The position numbers and the translations under genes are program-made. Of a DNA stretch of 64,000 nucleotides, positions 1-7,628 are shown piece after piece. This DNA comes from Amycolatopsis azurea DSM 43854 (lineage in GTDB: Bacteria; Actinomycetota; Actinomycetes; Mycobacteriales; Pseudonocardiaceae). The notes beneath the pieces were generated by a model that was given only the letters and a program-made list of their open reading frames with translations, was not told where the DNA came from and ran no database searches. Location of the stretch: positions 248,001 through 312,000 of the forward strand of contig NZ_MUXN01000027.1 of the NCBI RefSeq assembly GCF_001995215.1. The letters run 5' to 3'. Every line of letters starts with the position of its first letter. Position 1 is the stretch's first letter.

Positions 1-51
1 TTGACCGAGGGAACTCTCGTGGAGTCCTGATCCGCAATTCGTCACCTACCG

Positions 52-97
52 GTCGTGAGTGATAAGTGTCGTTAGAACGACACTTATCACTCACGAC
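52..97. repeat. Perfect 46-bp palindrome, GTGAGTG family
   Basis: The arms at 52-73 and 76-97 are perfectly complementary over 22 bp, with only AG between them. The core reads GTGAGTGATAAGTGTCGTT. A second copy at 60321-60364 keeps the symmetry but has different bases at two positions in each arm, so the palindrome itself is conserved. It lies outside any gene. Whether it acts as a terminator, a protein site or a REP-like element cannot be told from sequence. Confidence 0.85.
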
Positions 98-131
98 CCA
101 CTCGGCACAGCACGGTCCGACGGCGCCCACC

Positions 132-184
132 GTTGCGAAAGCCACTTTCGCAACCTTCAACGTTGCGAAAGTGGCTTTCGCAAC
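132..184. repeat. Double palindrome, GTTGCGAAAG family
   Basis: Two 23-bp units (132-154 and 162-184) are perfect inverted copies separated by the 7-bp spacer cttcaac. Each unit is also a palindrome by itself: GTTGCGAAAG, a 3-bp centre, CTTTCGCAAC. A copy at 44395-44447 has the same spacer and a matched change in both arms. A looser copy is at 60225-60289. Confidence 0.85.
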
Positions 185-210
185 ACCCGTAGCCGACATG
201 CGGGGTTGGC

Positions 211-420
211 GAAAAGAAAAAGGTCCCGCTTCCGCTCAGCGAAGGCTGGGGGTTCCTGCGAGCAGGAAGCGGGAGTTTGTGGCCGGTACGGGGGCCGCCT
301 CTCGGCGAGTGGCACGACACGGCTCCGGCCGAACCGGTATTCCGTGAAGGCGAGGGTTGAGGCCCGGGGGCACCATCCGTACCGACACTCTCTACAACGC
401 ACCAACGCGGAAAATGTTCC
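211..420. repeat. Copy 1 of a duplicated ~210-bp element
   Basis: Aligns to 471-678 with roughly 85% identity by eye, and no gene is supported in either copy. Near the left end a long stem pairs cccgcttccgctc (225-237) with gagcaggaagcggg (260-273), leaving one bulged base and a loop of about 22 nt. The right half is the best conserved part, for example from 351 onward (gttgaggcccgggggcacca). The orientation of any transcript is unknown. It could be a structured RNA, a MITE-like remnant or a decayed element. Confidence 0.7.
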
Positions 421-470
421 CCGGCGCCGGGGCCGAATCGCTGTGACACACGTCTACACACGAACGGGCC

Positions 471-678
471 AAACAAAAAGACCCGCTCCCGCTCTGCGAA
501 GGTCTGGGGGTTACCTGCGAGCGGGAACGGGAGCAAAGGTCGATACGGTGGGCCGCCTCTCGGCGAAAGGCGCTCCATGGCTCCGGCCGAACCGGTATTC
601 CATGAAGGCGAAGGTTGAGGCCCGGGGGCACCATCCGTACCGACACTCTCTACAACGCACCACCGCGGAAAATGTTCC
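471..678. repeat. Copy 2 of a duplicated ~210-bp element
   Basis: Direct repeat of 211-420. Its stem pairs cccgctcccgctc (482-494) with gagcgggaacggg (519-531), 12 of 13 pairs. Relative to copy 1, a T-A pair in the stem has become C-G, a compensatory change. The block ends about 45 bp before the stop codon of the next gene. The rest of 1-722 shows no supportable reading frame. Confidence 0.7.
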
Positions 679-722
679 GCGCCGAAACAGTGACGCACGT
701 CAACAGATCAACGCGGTAACGC

Positions 723-1067
723 TCAACAGGGCGGGGGAACCTGCTCGACGAGTTCGTCCGGGGCGGACAGCCGCCACGCCTCGTAGACCAGTTCGGTCAG
801 CTCGTCGGATTCGATGCCGTCGAGGTGGACCACGACCCAGCCGAATCCTCCGGCGGTGAACTGCACCTCGAAGACGTCCGGCCGTTCGGCCACGAGCGCT
901 TCCTGCTCGGTGAGGGTCTGTTTCAACCCGACGGTCTGGGTTCGCGGCCAGTAGTACCCGAACCGCTTCCCGCGCACGCTGAACGACTCCCACTCCTTAG
1001 CGTCGGAGCGCTCGACGTCGGCGAGCTTCTTCAGCATCCGGTGGAACTCGTTACTCGACACACTCAT
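723..1067 (-). CDS. MmcQ/YjbR family protein
   Basis: A 114-residue protein of the MmcQ/YjbR family, small alpha/beta proteins with a CyaY-like fold often annotated as DNA-binding; their cellular role is unsettled. The sequence is typical: an N-terminal helix (EFHRMLKKLADVE), a central strand region with the aromatic motif RFGYYWPRTQ, a middle segment (VFEVQFTAGGFGWVVVHLD) and a C-terminal helical EAWRLSAPDEL. The start chosen is the ATG at 1067, because the frame upstream of it is not conserved-looking. It is divergent from the methyltransferase that starts at 1213. Family assignment is fairly sure; function is not. Confidence 0.8.
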   Translation of the reverse strand: MSVSSNEFHRMLKKLADVERSDAKEWESFSVRGKRFGYYWPRTQTVGLKQTLTEQEALVAERPDVFEVQFTAGGFGWVVVHLDGIESDELTELVYEAWRLSAPDELVEQVPPPC

Positions 1068-1212
1068 GGTGAACCCCAAACCCCAGGAAATCCGGCGTTC
1101 ACAGTCTAAACAGGCGGCGGAAACAGGGATCCACCGTCCACTGTGGAACCGCGAGCGGCTCGCAGGCGGTAGCCTCCCGAGGAAGATCCACTCGACCTGG
1201 GGAGCTGCGGAA

Positions 1213-1842
1213 ATGGACCGACCGGTCACGGCGGCGGAGCTGTTCGACGCCATCGGCTCCGCCTACGAAGACGTCTTCGGGCGGGCACCGGCGGTCGACA
1301 AGGCGGTACGGCACCTGCTGGACACGTTGCCGCCCTCGTCGAGGGTGCTCGACATCGGCAGCGGGACCGGCAGGCCGGTGGCCGAGGACCTGTCGTCGGC
1401 CGGGCATCGGGTGACCGGGCTCGACGTGTCCTCGGTGATGATCGACCTCGCGCGCGAGCAGGTTCCCGCCGCGACCTTCGTCCACGCGGACGTGCGCGAA
1501 TGGACGTCGCCGCCCGAGTCCTGGGACGCGGTCTGCGCCTTCTTCCCGTTCCTGCAGATGCCGCGCAAGGACACCGAGGCCGTGCTCGCCGACATTGCCC
1601 GCTGGCTGGTTCCGGGCGGTCTTTTCGCGCTGGTCACCGTTCCGCGGGACGCCGAGGAGGTGCCGGCGGAGTTCTTCGGCCGCACGTTCCTCGAGACCAG
1701 TTTCTCGCCGGACGACCTGGTCCGGCGGGTCGGGGCGGCCGGCCTGGAGGTCACCGGCACGCATTCCGAGCTCTTCACCGCGGACGAGCCCGGCACGCCG
1801 CCGGAGGAACACCTGCTGATCACGGCCCGCCGCCCGGGTTAG
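1213..1842 (+). CDS. Class I SAM-dependent methyltransferase
   Basis: A 209-residue cytoplasmic Rossmann-fold methyltransferase. Motif I is VLDIGSGTGRPVAEDL, followed by LDVSSVMIDLAR for binding the adenosine and ribose, then a DAVCAFFPFLQMP segment matching motif II/post-I. The substrate is not predictable. The ATG at 1213 follows a purine-rich site (ggggagc at 1200); the frame continues upstream but is not protein-like. The gene ends one base before the next gene, so the two are probably co-transcribed and the methyltransferase may act with the glycosyltransferase, although nothing in the sequence proves a shared pathway. Confidence 0.85.
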   Translation: MDRPVTAAELFDAIGSAYEDVFGRAPAVDKAVRHLLDTLPPSSRVLDIGSGTGRPVAEDLSSAGHRVTGLDVSSVMIDLAREQVPAATFVHADVREWTSPPESWDAVCAFFPFLQMPRKDTEAVLADIARWLVPGGLFALVTVPRDAEEVPAEFFGRTFLETSFSPDDLVRRVGAAGLEVTGTHSELFTADEPGTPPEEHLLITARRPG

Positions 1843-1843
1843 C

Positions 1844-2641
1844 GTGGCGATCATGCCGGTCATCAGCGTGATCACCCCGATCCACCCGCCGAGCCTGCCG
1901 CATCTGGCCGAGGCGTACGGCTCCCTCGTGGCGCAGGAACTCCCGCCGGGCTGGTCCTGGGAGTGGGTCGTGCAGGAGGACGGCGAGACCGGCCTGCTCG
2001 ACGGCGCCCTCTCCCCCGACGAGCGGGTACTGCCCGGTTCGAGTCGCCGGGGCGGCCCTGGGGTCGCGCGCATGATGGCGATGTCCCGCGCCTCCGGGGA
2101 GCTGATCAAGGCGCTCGACGCGGACGACCTCCTGGCGCCCGGAGCGCTCGCGCGTGACATCGCGGCACTCGAGGATCCCGCCATCGGCTGGACCACCTGC
2201 CGGGTGCTCGACCTCTTCCCGGACGGGACCACGGCCGGCGTCGACAGCGATCCCGAGGAGGGCCCCATCGAACGCGGCGCGATCCTCCGGTACTGGCAGC
2301 GCAACGGCTACGTGTCCTCGGTGGTGGCCGGGACGCTGTGCATCCGCCGCGAACTGCTGCTGCGGCTGGGCGGCTGGATGGCGCTGCCCGCTTCGGAGGA
2401 CACCGGGCTGGTGCTCGCCGCGAACGCGTCGGCCGACGGCTGGTTTCTCGCCACCTGCGGCATGTTCTACCGGAAATGGGACGGCCAGGTCACCGCTTCC
2501 GCAGCGCACAACGACGACAAGGAGCGGCTCGCGCGGATGAAGCTCATCGAGGAACGCGCCGAGCTGATGCTGGCCGGTCAGCCTTGGCGGACGGCGAGCG
2601 CTTCCGCTGTCGCGACCCAGCCTTCGCGAGCGCTCGGATAG
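1844..2641 (+). CDS. Glycosyltransferase family 2 (GT-A)
   Basis: A 265-residue family 2 glycosyltransferase. The N-terminus has the hydrophobic strand and loop VISVITPIHPPS typical of GT-A nucleotide-sugar binding. The metal-binding region reads KALDADDLLAPG near residue 92. A later WDGQVTASAAHNDDK segment closes the domain. There is no transmembrane segment, so it is probably cytoplasmic or membrane-associated. The GTG at 1844 almost touches the upstream methyltransferase stop; an ATG nine bases further (1853) is equally possible. Acceptor and sugar are unknown. Confidence 0.82.
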   Translation: MAIMPVISVITPIHPPSLPHLAEAYGSLVAQELPPGWSWEWVVQEDGETGLLDGALSPDERVLPGSSRRGGPGVARMMAMSRASGELIKALDADDLLAPGALARDIAALEDPAIGWTTCRVLDLFPDGTTAGVDSDPEEGPIERGAILRYWQRNGYVSSVVAGTLCIRRELLLRLGGWMALPASEDTGLVLAANASADGWFLATCGMFYRKWDGQVTASAAHNDDKERLARMKLIEERAELMLAGQPWRTASASAVATQPSRALG

Positions 2642-2776
2642 CGGGGCGACCAGCCCATCGCGTCACGGAACGCCGGGCTGCGTCCCGGTCGAAGAGCGAC
2701 ACAATGACCGGCTTCGCACCTCGTGGCCACCGATCGCCCCGGTGACGAACACCTTCATGCCTCGCGAAGCGGCCCC

Positions 2777-3391
2777 CTAAAGGTCGATTTCGACGTCCGG
2801 CGACGCGGCGACGATGTCCAGCAGCGCCTTCGCGCACAGATCGCGGGTCTGGTCCCGGGTCAGCCTCCGGTACTTGAGCCAGTCGAGGCAGACCGCGACG
2901 ACGAAGGCCAGCCAGCCGCGGACGGTCACCCGCAGGGTCTCCGGCGGGTCGCCGTCCGGGCACAGGACCGCCAGGATCCGGCGGCCCTGCTCGGCGAAAT
3001 TCCGATCGAGGATCGCCTGGACTTCCTCGACCGCGATCGCCGTACCCGCGTGCAGCGCCCGATAGCCGTCGTCGTTCGCCTCGACGTAGCGCAGGTACGC
3101 GTCGAGCCCCGTCACCAGCTGCTCGGCGACCGGCAGCGTCGGATCCGTCCTGGTCATGTCGAGCAGGCGTTCGCCCTCGGCCTTGATGACCTCGGTGACG
3201 AAGTCCTTCTTCGTCGGGAAGTAGTGGTAGAGCAGCCCACGGGACACCTCGGCGATGTCCGCGACCTGCTCGATCCACACGTCGTCGTACGGCCTGTCCG
3301 CGAACAGGCGGGCACCGATCCGCAGCAGCTGTTCCCGCCGTTCGACGGTGCTCAGCCTGCTGCGTGGCTTCCCGGAAGTACTCGACGCCAT
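2777..3391 (-). CDS. TetR family regulator beside the P450
   Basis: A 204-residue TetR/AcrR repressor. The N-terminal HTH runs from about residue 18 to 65 with the typical recognition stretch VSRGLLYHYFPTKKDF. The C-terminal half is a TetR ligand-binding domain with a hydrophobic WLAFVVAVCLDWLKY helix. A GTG at 3415 would extend the frame by eight codons, but a 20-bp dyad (3406-3425) overlaps it, so the ATG at 3391 is preferred. Divergent from the P450 at 3482, which it probably represses together with itself. The inducer is unknown. Confidence 0.85.
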   Translation of the reverse strand: MASSTSGKPRSRLSTVERREQLLRIGARLFADRPYDDVWIEQVADIAEVSRGLLYHYFPTKKDFVTEVIKAEGERLLDMTRTDPTLPVAEQLVTGLDAYLRYVEANDDGYRALHAGTAIAVEEVQAILDRNFAEQGRRILAVLCPDGDPPETLRVTVRGWLAFVVAVCLDWLKYRRLTRDQTRDLCAKALLDIVAASPDVEIDL

Positions 3392-3405
3392 CCCTGCATC
3401 GTACT

Positions 3406-3425
3406 TACTTGACACGGGTTCAGTA
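3406..3425. promoter_or_regulatory. Candidate TetR operator between regulator and P450
   Basis: Imperfect dyad with the symmetric pattern TACTnnACnCGnGTnnAGTA, seven of ten base pairs matched. It sits 14 bp upstream of the regulator ATG and 57 bp upstream of the P450 start, well placed to control both promoters. Inferred from symmetry and position only. Confidence 0.55.
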
Positions 3426-3481
3426 GCAGGCCACGCTCGTTATTGGATGTCGATTCAACAGTGCTCACCTGGAGGGGCTCG

Positions 3482-4864
3482 ATGGCCACCGCACTCCCCC
3501 ATCCCCCGCGCCGGATCCCGCTGATCGGCGACGTGCTCGGCGTTTCGCCGAAGACCCCGGTCCAGGATTCGATGCGGCACGCCGCCGAACTGGGGCCCGT
3601 CTTCGAGCGCAAGGTGTTCGGCCGCCGGATCGTGTTCGTCAACGGCGCCGAAATGGTCGCCGACCTCTCCGACGAGAAGCGGTTCGCGAAGCACGTCACG
3701 CCCGCGATCTCGAACCTGCGCCCGCTCGGCGGCGACGGGCTGTTCACCGCGCACAACGAGGAGCCGAACTGGCGGCGCGCGCACGAGATCCTCGCGCCCG
3801 CGTTCAGCCGCAACGCCATGCAGCGCTACCACCCGACGATGCTGGCGATCACCCGCGAACTGCTGGACACCTGGGACAGGGGCGGCGAGGTCGACGTCGC
3901 GGACGACATGACGAAGCTGACGCTGGAGACCATCGGGCGGACGGGGTTCGGCTACAGCTTCTCGTCGTTCGAACGCGCCGAACCGCATCCGTTCGTCGCC
4001 GCGATGGTGCGCACGCTGCGGTACGCGCAGCGGATGGCGATCCAGCCGCCGGTCATCGGCCCGCTGCTCAGCCGGAAGGCCGACCGGCGCAACGAAGCCG
4101 ATCTCGCCTTCCTCCATTCCGTCGTCGCCGAGGTCATCGAGGCGCGCCGGGACGATCCGAGCACCGAAGACCTGCTCGGGCTCATGCTGAACACCACGCA
4201 GCCCAGCACCGGCGAGGCGCTGGACGAGGTCAACATCCGGAACCAGATCATCACCTTCCTGGTGGCGGGTCACGAAACCACGTCGGGTGCGCTGTCGTTC
4301 GCCCTGTACTACCTCGCCCGGAACCCGGACGTCCTCGCTCGCGCCCAGTCCGAAGTGGACAAAGTGTGGGGTGAGAACCCGGATCCGTCCTACGAAGAGG
4401 TCGCCAAACTCCGCTACGTCCGGCGAGTGCTCGACGAGGCGCTGCGGCTCTGGCCGACGGCGCCCGCCTTCGCGCGTCAGGCCCAGGTGGACACCGTCGT
4501 CGGCGGCGAGTACCCGATGAAGAAGGGACAGTGGGCCCTCGTCCTCATCCCGGCGCTGCACCGCGATCCGGTCTGGGGAGACGACCCCGAGTCGTTCGAC
4601 CCGGACCGCTTCGCCCCGGATCGCAACCGTGCCCGCCCGGCGCACGTCTACAAGCCTTTCGGCACCGGGGAGCGGGCGTGCATCGGACGGCAGTTCGCTC
4701 TGCACGAGGCGACGCTGGTGCTCGGCATGCTGCTGAGCCGCTATGAACTGCGCGGAGACCCTTCCTACCGGCTCAAGGTGCAGGAACTGCTCACGCTGAA
4801 GCCGGAGGGCTTCAAGCTCGACGTCTCGCTCCGCGACCGGGCGACGGTCGCCGTGACCGCCTAG
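3482..4864 (+). CDS. Cytochrome P450, BM3-like heme domain without reductase
   Basis: A 460-residue heme-thiolate monooxygenase. The I-helix oxygen motif is AGHETTSG, the ExxR region is DEALRLWP, and the heme loop is FGTGERACIGRQ with the ligand Cys at residue 400. The heme loop and following FALHEATLVLGMLL resemble the heme domain of P450 BM3 (CYP102), a fatty-acid hydroxylase, but the protein stops where BM3 continues into its FAD/FMN reductase, so separate electron carriers are needed; none is encoded nearby. The ATG at 3482 has a good site (ggagg). It overlaps the next convergent gene by four bases. A fatty-acid-like substrate is an inference. Confidence 0.92.
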   Translation: MATALPHPPRRIPLIGDVLGVSPKTPVQDSMRHAAELGPVFERKVFGRRIVFVNGAEMVADLSDEKRFAKHVTPAISNLRPLGGDGLFTAHNEEPNWRRAHEILAPAFSRNAMQRYHPTMLAITRELLDTWDRGGEVDVADDMTKLTLETIGRTGFGYSFSSFERAEPHPFVAAMVRTLRYAQRMAIQPPVIGPLLSRKADRRNEADLAFLHSVVAEVIEARRDDPSTEDLLGLMLNTTQPSTGEALDEVNIRNQIITFLVAGHETTSGALSFALYYLARNPDVLARAQSEVDKVWGENPDPSYEEVAKLRYVRRVLDEALRLWPTAPAFARQAQVDTVVGGEYPMKKGQWALVLIPALHRDPVWGDDPESFDPDRFAPDRNRARPAHVYKPFGTGERACIGRQFALHEATLVLGMLLSRYELRGDPSYRLKVQELLTLKPEGFKLDVSLRDRATVAVTA

Positions 4865-5451
4865 GGCTTGAGCTGCCCGTCGAAAAGGGCGTCCACCAGG
4901 GCGCGGGGAACGTTCGCGCCGGTCAGGGCCCGGTAGACGATCGGGCCGACGACGGCGTCGATCGCGGCGTCGAGGTCGAGCCGGGGTGAGACCTCGCCGG
5001 CCTCGGTTCCCCGCGTGAGGAGGTCGCGCTCCAGCTCGCGGCGCGGGCCGAGGTAACGATCGTGGAGGCTCTTGGCCGTTCCGGGGTTGTGCTGCGCCTC
5101 GGCGATGAGCGCGAGCAGGACCTTGCCCGCCGGGTCGCGGGTGACGAACCGCGCGTAGCCGCGGAAGTAGCCGCGGATGACGTCCTCAGTGGACTTCTCC
5201 GCCGGGACGGCGAACCGCTTTTCGCTGTCCTCGATGAGCGTGTCGAGCAGGATCTCGACCTTCGAGGGCCACCAGCGGTAGATCGTCTGCTTGGCGACGC
5301 CCGCCTGGCGCGCGATCGCCTCGATGGTCAGCTTGGCGAAACCGTGCTCGACGAGCAGGTCGTCCGCGGCGTGGAGCACGGCGAGGCGGGCCGCTTCGTC
5401 GCGCTGGTTGCCGGAGCGCGCCCTGCGGGGCTGCGAATTCACGGCGGGCAT
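4861..5451 (-). CDS. TetR family regulator beside the SDR
   Basis: A ~196-residue TetR/AcrR regulator with an N-terminal HTH (AIARQAGVAKQTIYRWWPSK) and a C-terminal effector domain typical of the family. The ATG at 5451 is used; a GTG nine bases upstream (5460) would add three residues. The stop overlaps the end of the P450 tail to tail. It is divergent from the SDR at 5561, and a perfect 11-bp inverted repeat lies between them, so it probably represses the SDR and itself, perhaps also the following AhpD-like gene. Confidence 0.87.
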   Translation of the reverse strand: MPAVNSQPRRARSGNQRDEAARLAVLHAADDLLVEHGFAKLTIEAIARQAGVAKQTIYRWWPSKVEILLDTLIEDSEKRFAVPAEKSTEDVIRGYFRGYARFVTRDPAGKVLLALIAEAQHNPGTAKSLHDRYLGPRRELERDLLTRGTEAGEVSPRLDLDAAIDAVVGPIVYRALTGANVPRALVDALFDGQLKP

Positions 5452-5506
5452 GCGGACCACAGTACCGGCCGTCCGGCTCGTGCCCGGTCGTCAGGTGCCG
5501 TGCTAC

Positions 5507-5534
5507 TGTCTAGACGCAACGTCGCGTCTAGACA
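5507..5534. promoter_or_regulatory. Perfect inverted-repeat operator for the TetR/SDR pair
   Basis: TGTCTAGACGC (5507-5517) and GCGTCTAGACA (5524-5534) are perfect inverted copies around a 6-bp spacer. The site lies 27 bp before the SDR start and 56 bp before the regulator start. Dyads of this form between divergent TetR and target genes are usual TetR operators; assignment to this regulator is by position. Confidence 0.78.
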
Positions 5535-5560
5535 AATCCTGATCACCTAGGAGTTCTTTC

Positions 5561-6256
5561 GTGTCCGACACCCCTGATCGTCAAGCACTCGTCATCGGCG
5601 CCTCCCGTGGCCTCGGCCTGGTGCTCGCCGAAGAGCTCACCCGGCGTGACTGGCGGGTCATCGCCACAACACGTCAGAGTGGTGGCGAGTTGCAGGCGAA
5701 GGCCGACGCCTCGAACGGGCGCCTGCGAGTCGAATCACTGGAGATGACCAGTGACGACCAGCTGGCCGCGCTGCGCGAGCGCCTCGACGGCACCAAACTG
5801 GACCTGCTGTTCGTCAACGCCGCGATCGATCGCGGGAACCTGCCGCTCACCGAGGTTTCGACCGAGACGTTCGCCGAGGTGATGATCACCAACGCGCTGA
5901 GCCCGATACGTGCCCTCGAAACCCTCCGCGACCTGGTCGTACCCGGCGGCACCGCCGCGATCATGTCCTCCAGGCAGGGCAGCATCGAACTGAACACCAG
6001 GCCCGGCTTCGAGCTGTACAAGGCCAGCAAGGCCGCGCTCAACCAGCTGATGCGCAGCTACACCACCCGCTACGCCGACGACGGGCAGACCAAGCTCCTC
6101 ATCCACCCCGGCCACAACCAGACGCCGCTCGGTGGCCCCGGCGCTCCGCTCACCGCGGAGGAGAGCATGCCCGCCGTCGTCGACGTCCTCGAAGCGCAGG
6201 CGGGTGCGCCCGGTCTTCAGTTCCTGGATCTCTACGGCAAGGTGGTTCCCTGGTAG
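5561..6256 (+). CDS. Short-chain dehydrogenase/reductase
   Basis: A 231-residue NAD(P)-dependent SDR. The cofactor glycine motif is GASRGLG near residue 14, followed by a Rossmann strand with VNAA (the NNAG equivalent). The catalytic YxxxK is YKASK, preceded by the SSRQGS segment carrying the conserved Ser. It starts with GTG, preceded by taggag at 5548. The substrate is unknown. It sits under a perfect TetR-type operator and is followed after 75 bp by the AhpD-like gene, which may share the transcript. Confidence 0.88.
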   Translation: MSDTPDRQALVIGASRGLGLVLAEELTRRDWRVIATTRQSGGELQAKADASNGRLRVESLEMTSDDQLAALRERLDGTKLDLLFVNAAIDRGNLPLTEVSTETFAEVMITNALSPIRALETLRDLVVPGGTAAIMSSRQGSIELNTRPGFELYKASKAALNQLMRSYTTRYADDGQTKLLIHPGHNQTPLGGPGAPLTAEESMPAVVDVLEAQAGAPGLQFLDLYGKVVPW

Positions 6257-6331
6257 AAGCCGGTCACATCTCCCCTCCGGGATCCGTCAGTGCGGTGAGA
6301 AGCAAGACGGAAACCCTGGAGGAGAACGAAG

Positions 6332-6781
6332 ATGGAAACGCGGATCCCGAATCCCGCGCTGGCGAATCCCGCCACGTTGAAGGCCCTGATCGCGCTGGCG
6401 GAGTCGACCGGCGACACCGGTGTCCCGAAGACCACGCACTACCTCATGCACGTCCGCGCGAGCCAGATCAACGGGTGCAGCGGCTGCCTGGAGATGCACA
6501 CCAAGGAACTGCGCAAGGCGGGCGAGTCCGACGAGCGGATCTTCACCGTCGCCGCTTGGCGTGACACGGCCTACTTCACCGACGCGGAACGGGCGGCGCT
6601 CGCTCTGACCGAGGCGCTCACCCGGATCGCGGACCGGTCCGACCCGGTCGACGACGAAGTCTGGGGCGAGGCGGCTCGTCAGTACGACGAGCGGCAGCTT
6701 TCGAGCCTGGTCCTCTCGATCGCCGCCATCAACACCTGGAACCGGCTCAACGTCGCCACGCGACAGGTCGCCGGCGTCTAG
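6332..6781 (+). CDS. Carboxymuconolactone decarboxylase family (AhpD-like)
   Basis: A 149-residue protein of the carboxymuconolactone decarboxylase/AhpD fold. The AhpD-type active site CSGCLEMH (Cys 49, Cys 52, His 56) is intact, pointing to a thiol-disulfide or peroxidase role rather than lactone decarboxylation. It starts at an ATG with ggagg nine bases upstream. Located just after the SDR and possibly co-regulated by the same TetR protein. Its stop overlaps that of the next, convergent gene by four bases. Confidence 0.88.
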   Translation: METRIPNPALANPATLKALIALAESTGDTGVPKTTHYLMHVRASQINGCSGCLEMHTKELRKAGESDERIFTVAAWRDTAYFTDAERAALALTEALTRIADRSDPVDDEVWGEAARQYDERQLSSLVLSIAAINTWNRLNVATRQVAGV

Positions 6782-7509
6782 CGGGCCGGTCGCAGCTCCA
6801 CACAGCACTCGGCCGTGCCGGGGACGAGGGCCGCTTCCACGTTCCCGGCGCGCACGCCTGCCAGGAAACCGGACAGGAAGGCCTGGTTGATCCCGCAGAC
6901 CAGCTCCGGCGCCTCGCCTGCCAGGGGGTGGAACGGGCAGTTCCGCAGCCGGACGCAGGTCGCGGTGTCCCGGCTCGGCTCGAAGCCGTAGCGGCGAAGC
7001 ACCCCTTCGGCCACGGTGAGCGCGCGTTCCACGCCGAGCCTGCCCGGCCGGGTCCGCGCGCGTTCCTCCTCGCCCGCCGCGAACCCGCGCTCCCCCGCGA
7101 CCCGCAGCACCGCGTCCCGCGCGGTCTCACCGGACCCTTCGGCGAGCACGGCCTCGGCGAGGATGCCCGCCAGGACCTCGTGCCGGCGCACGGGAATCTG
7201 CACCTGGATGGCCTCGTCGACCGGTTCGTAGACCTTGGGCCTGCGCCCGACCTTCACCACCGGGCCCGCCTTGAAGCCGAATCTGAGCAGCCCGGCCGCG
7301 ACGAGCTTGTCGAGGTGGAAGGCGGCGAGCTTGCGGGAGATCCCGACAGCGGCCGCCGCCTCGTCCCGCGTCACCGGACGCCGCGCCCGCCGGGCGTAGG
7401 CGTACATGCCACGGCGGAGGTCGTCGTCGAGCGCCGCCACCGCGGCGATGGAAGAGGCGTCGAAGCCGTCCGGATCGGACACTGTCACATACACCACGAT
7501 ATCGCCCAT
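6778..7509 (-). CDS. Winged-helix regulator with cysteine-rich sensor domain (SufR/ArsR-like)
   Basis: A 243-residue regulator. Residues ~30-85 form a winged helix (TRDEAAAAVGISRKLAAFHLDKLVAAGLL would span it; key part GISRKLAAFHLDKL). The C-terminal part carries clustered cysteines, CVRLRNCPFH, then a Cys about 14 residues later and ECCVEL near the end, like iron-sulfur or metal-responsive SufR-type regulators. It is divergent from folE with 119 bp between the start codons and is the likely regulator of that promoter. The metal or cluster sensed is unknown. Its end overlaps the AhpD-like gene. Confidence 0.75.
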   Translation of the reverse strand: MGDIVVYVTVSDPDGFDASSIAAVAALDDDLRRGMYAYARRARRPVTRDEAAAAVGISRKLAAFHLDKLVAAGLLRFGFKAGPVVKVGRRPKVYEPVDEAIQVQIPVRRHEVLAGILAEAVLAEGSGETARDAVLRVAGERGFAAGEEERARTRPGRLGVERALTVAEGVLRRYGFEPSRDTATCVRLRNCPFHPLAGEAPELVCGINQAFLSGFLAGVRAGNVEAALVPGTAECCVELRPAR

Positions 7510-7550
7510 CTCAACCGACGGAACATCCTGAACTGCGGATCTACCATGTA

Positions 7551-7617
7551 GGCTGAAGCGGCGGCAGGTAAAAAGCCCAAAAGTCTTAGTCGAATAGCTC
7601 TGGGGTTCGCTTCAGCC
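7551..7617 (+). promoter_or_regulatory. Stem-closed leader directly upstream of folE
   Basis: GGCTGAAGCG (7551-7560) and CGCTTCAGCC (7608-7617) are perfectly complementary and enclose 47 nt. The 3' arm ends one base before the ribosome-binding site AAGGAGG, and folE starts at 7629. A -10-like taccat lies just before the 5' arm, so a transcript could begin with this stem. The arrangement fits a cis-regulatory RNA controlling translation, but the core does not match a riboswitch class I can recognise. Confidence 0.45.
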
Positions 7618-7628
7618 AAGGAGGCCTC

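Noticed and set aside
351..415. tRNA-like 3' end (ccgggggcacca) in the duplicated element
   Set aside because: No acceptor-stem partner, anticodon arm or D-loop can be drawn, and both copies lack a T-loop consensus.
59..859. Long open frames on both strands over the left-edge repeats
   Set aside because: They run through palindromes and both copies of the duplicated element, have no family resemblance and are rich in Arg, as expected from open GC-rich DNA.
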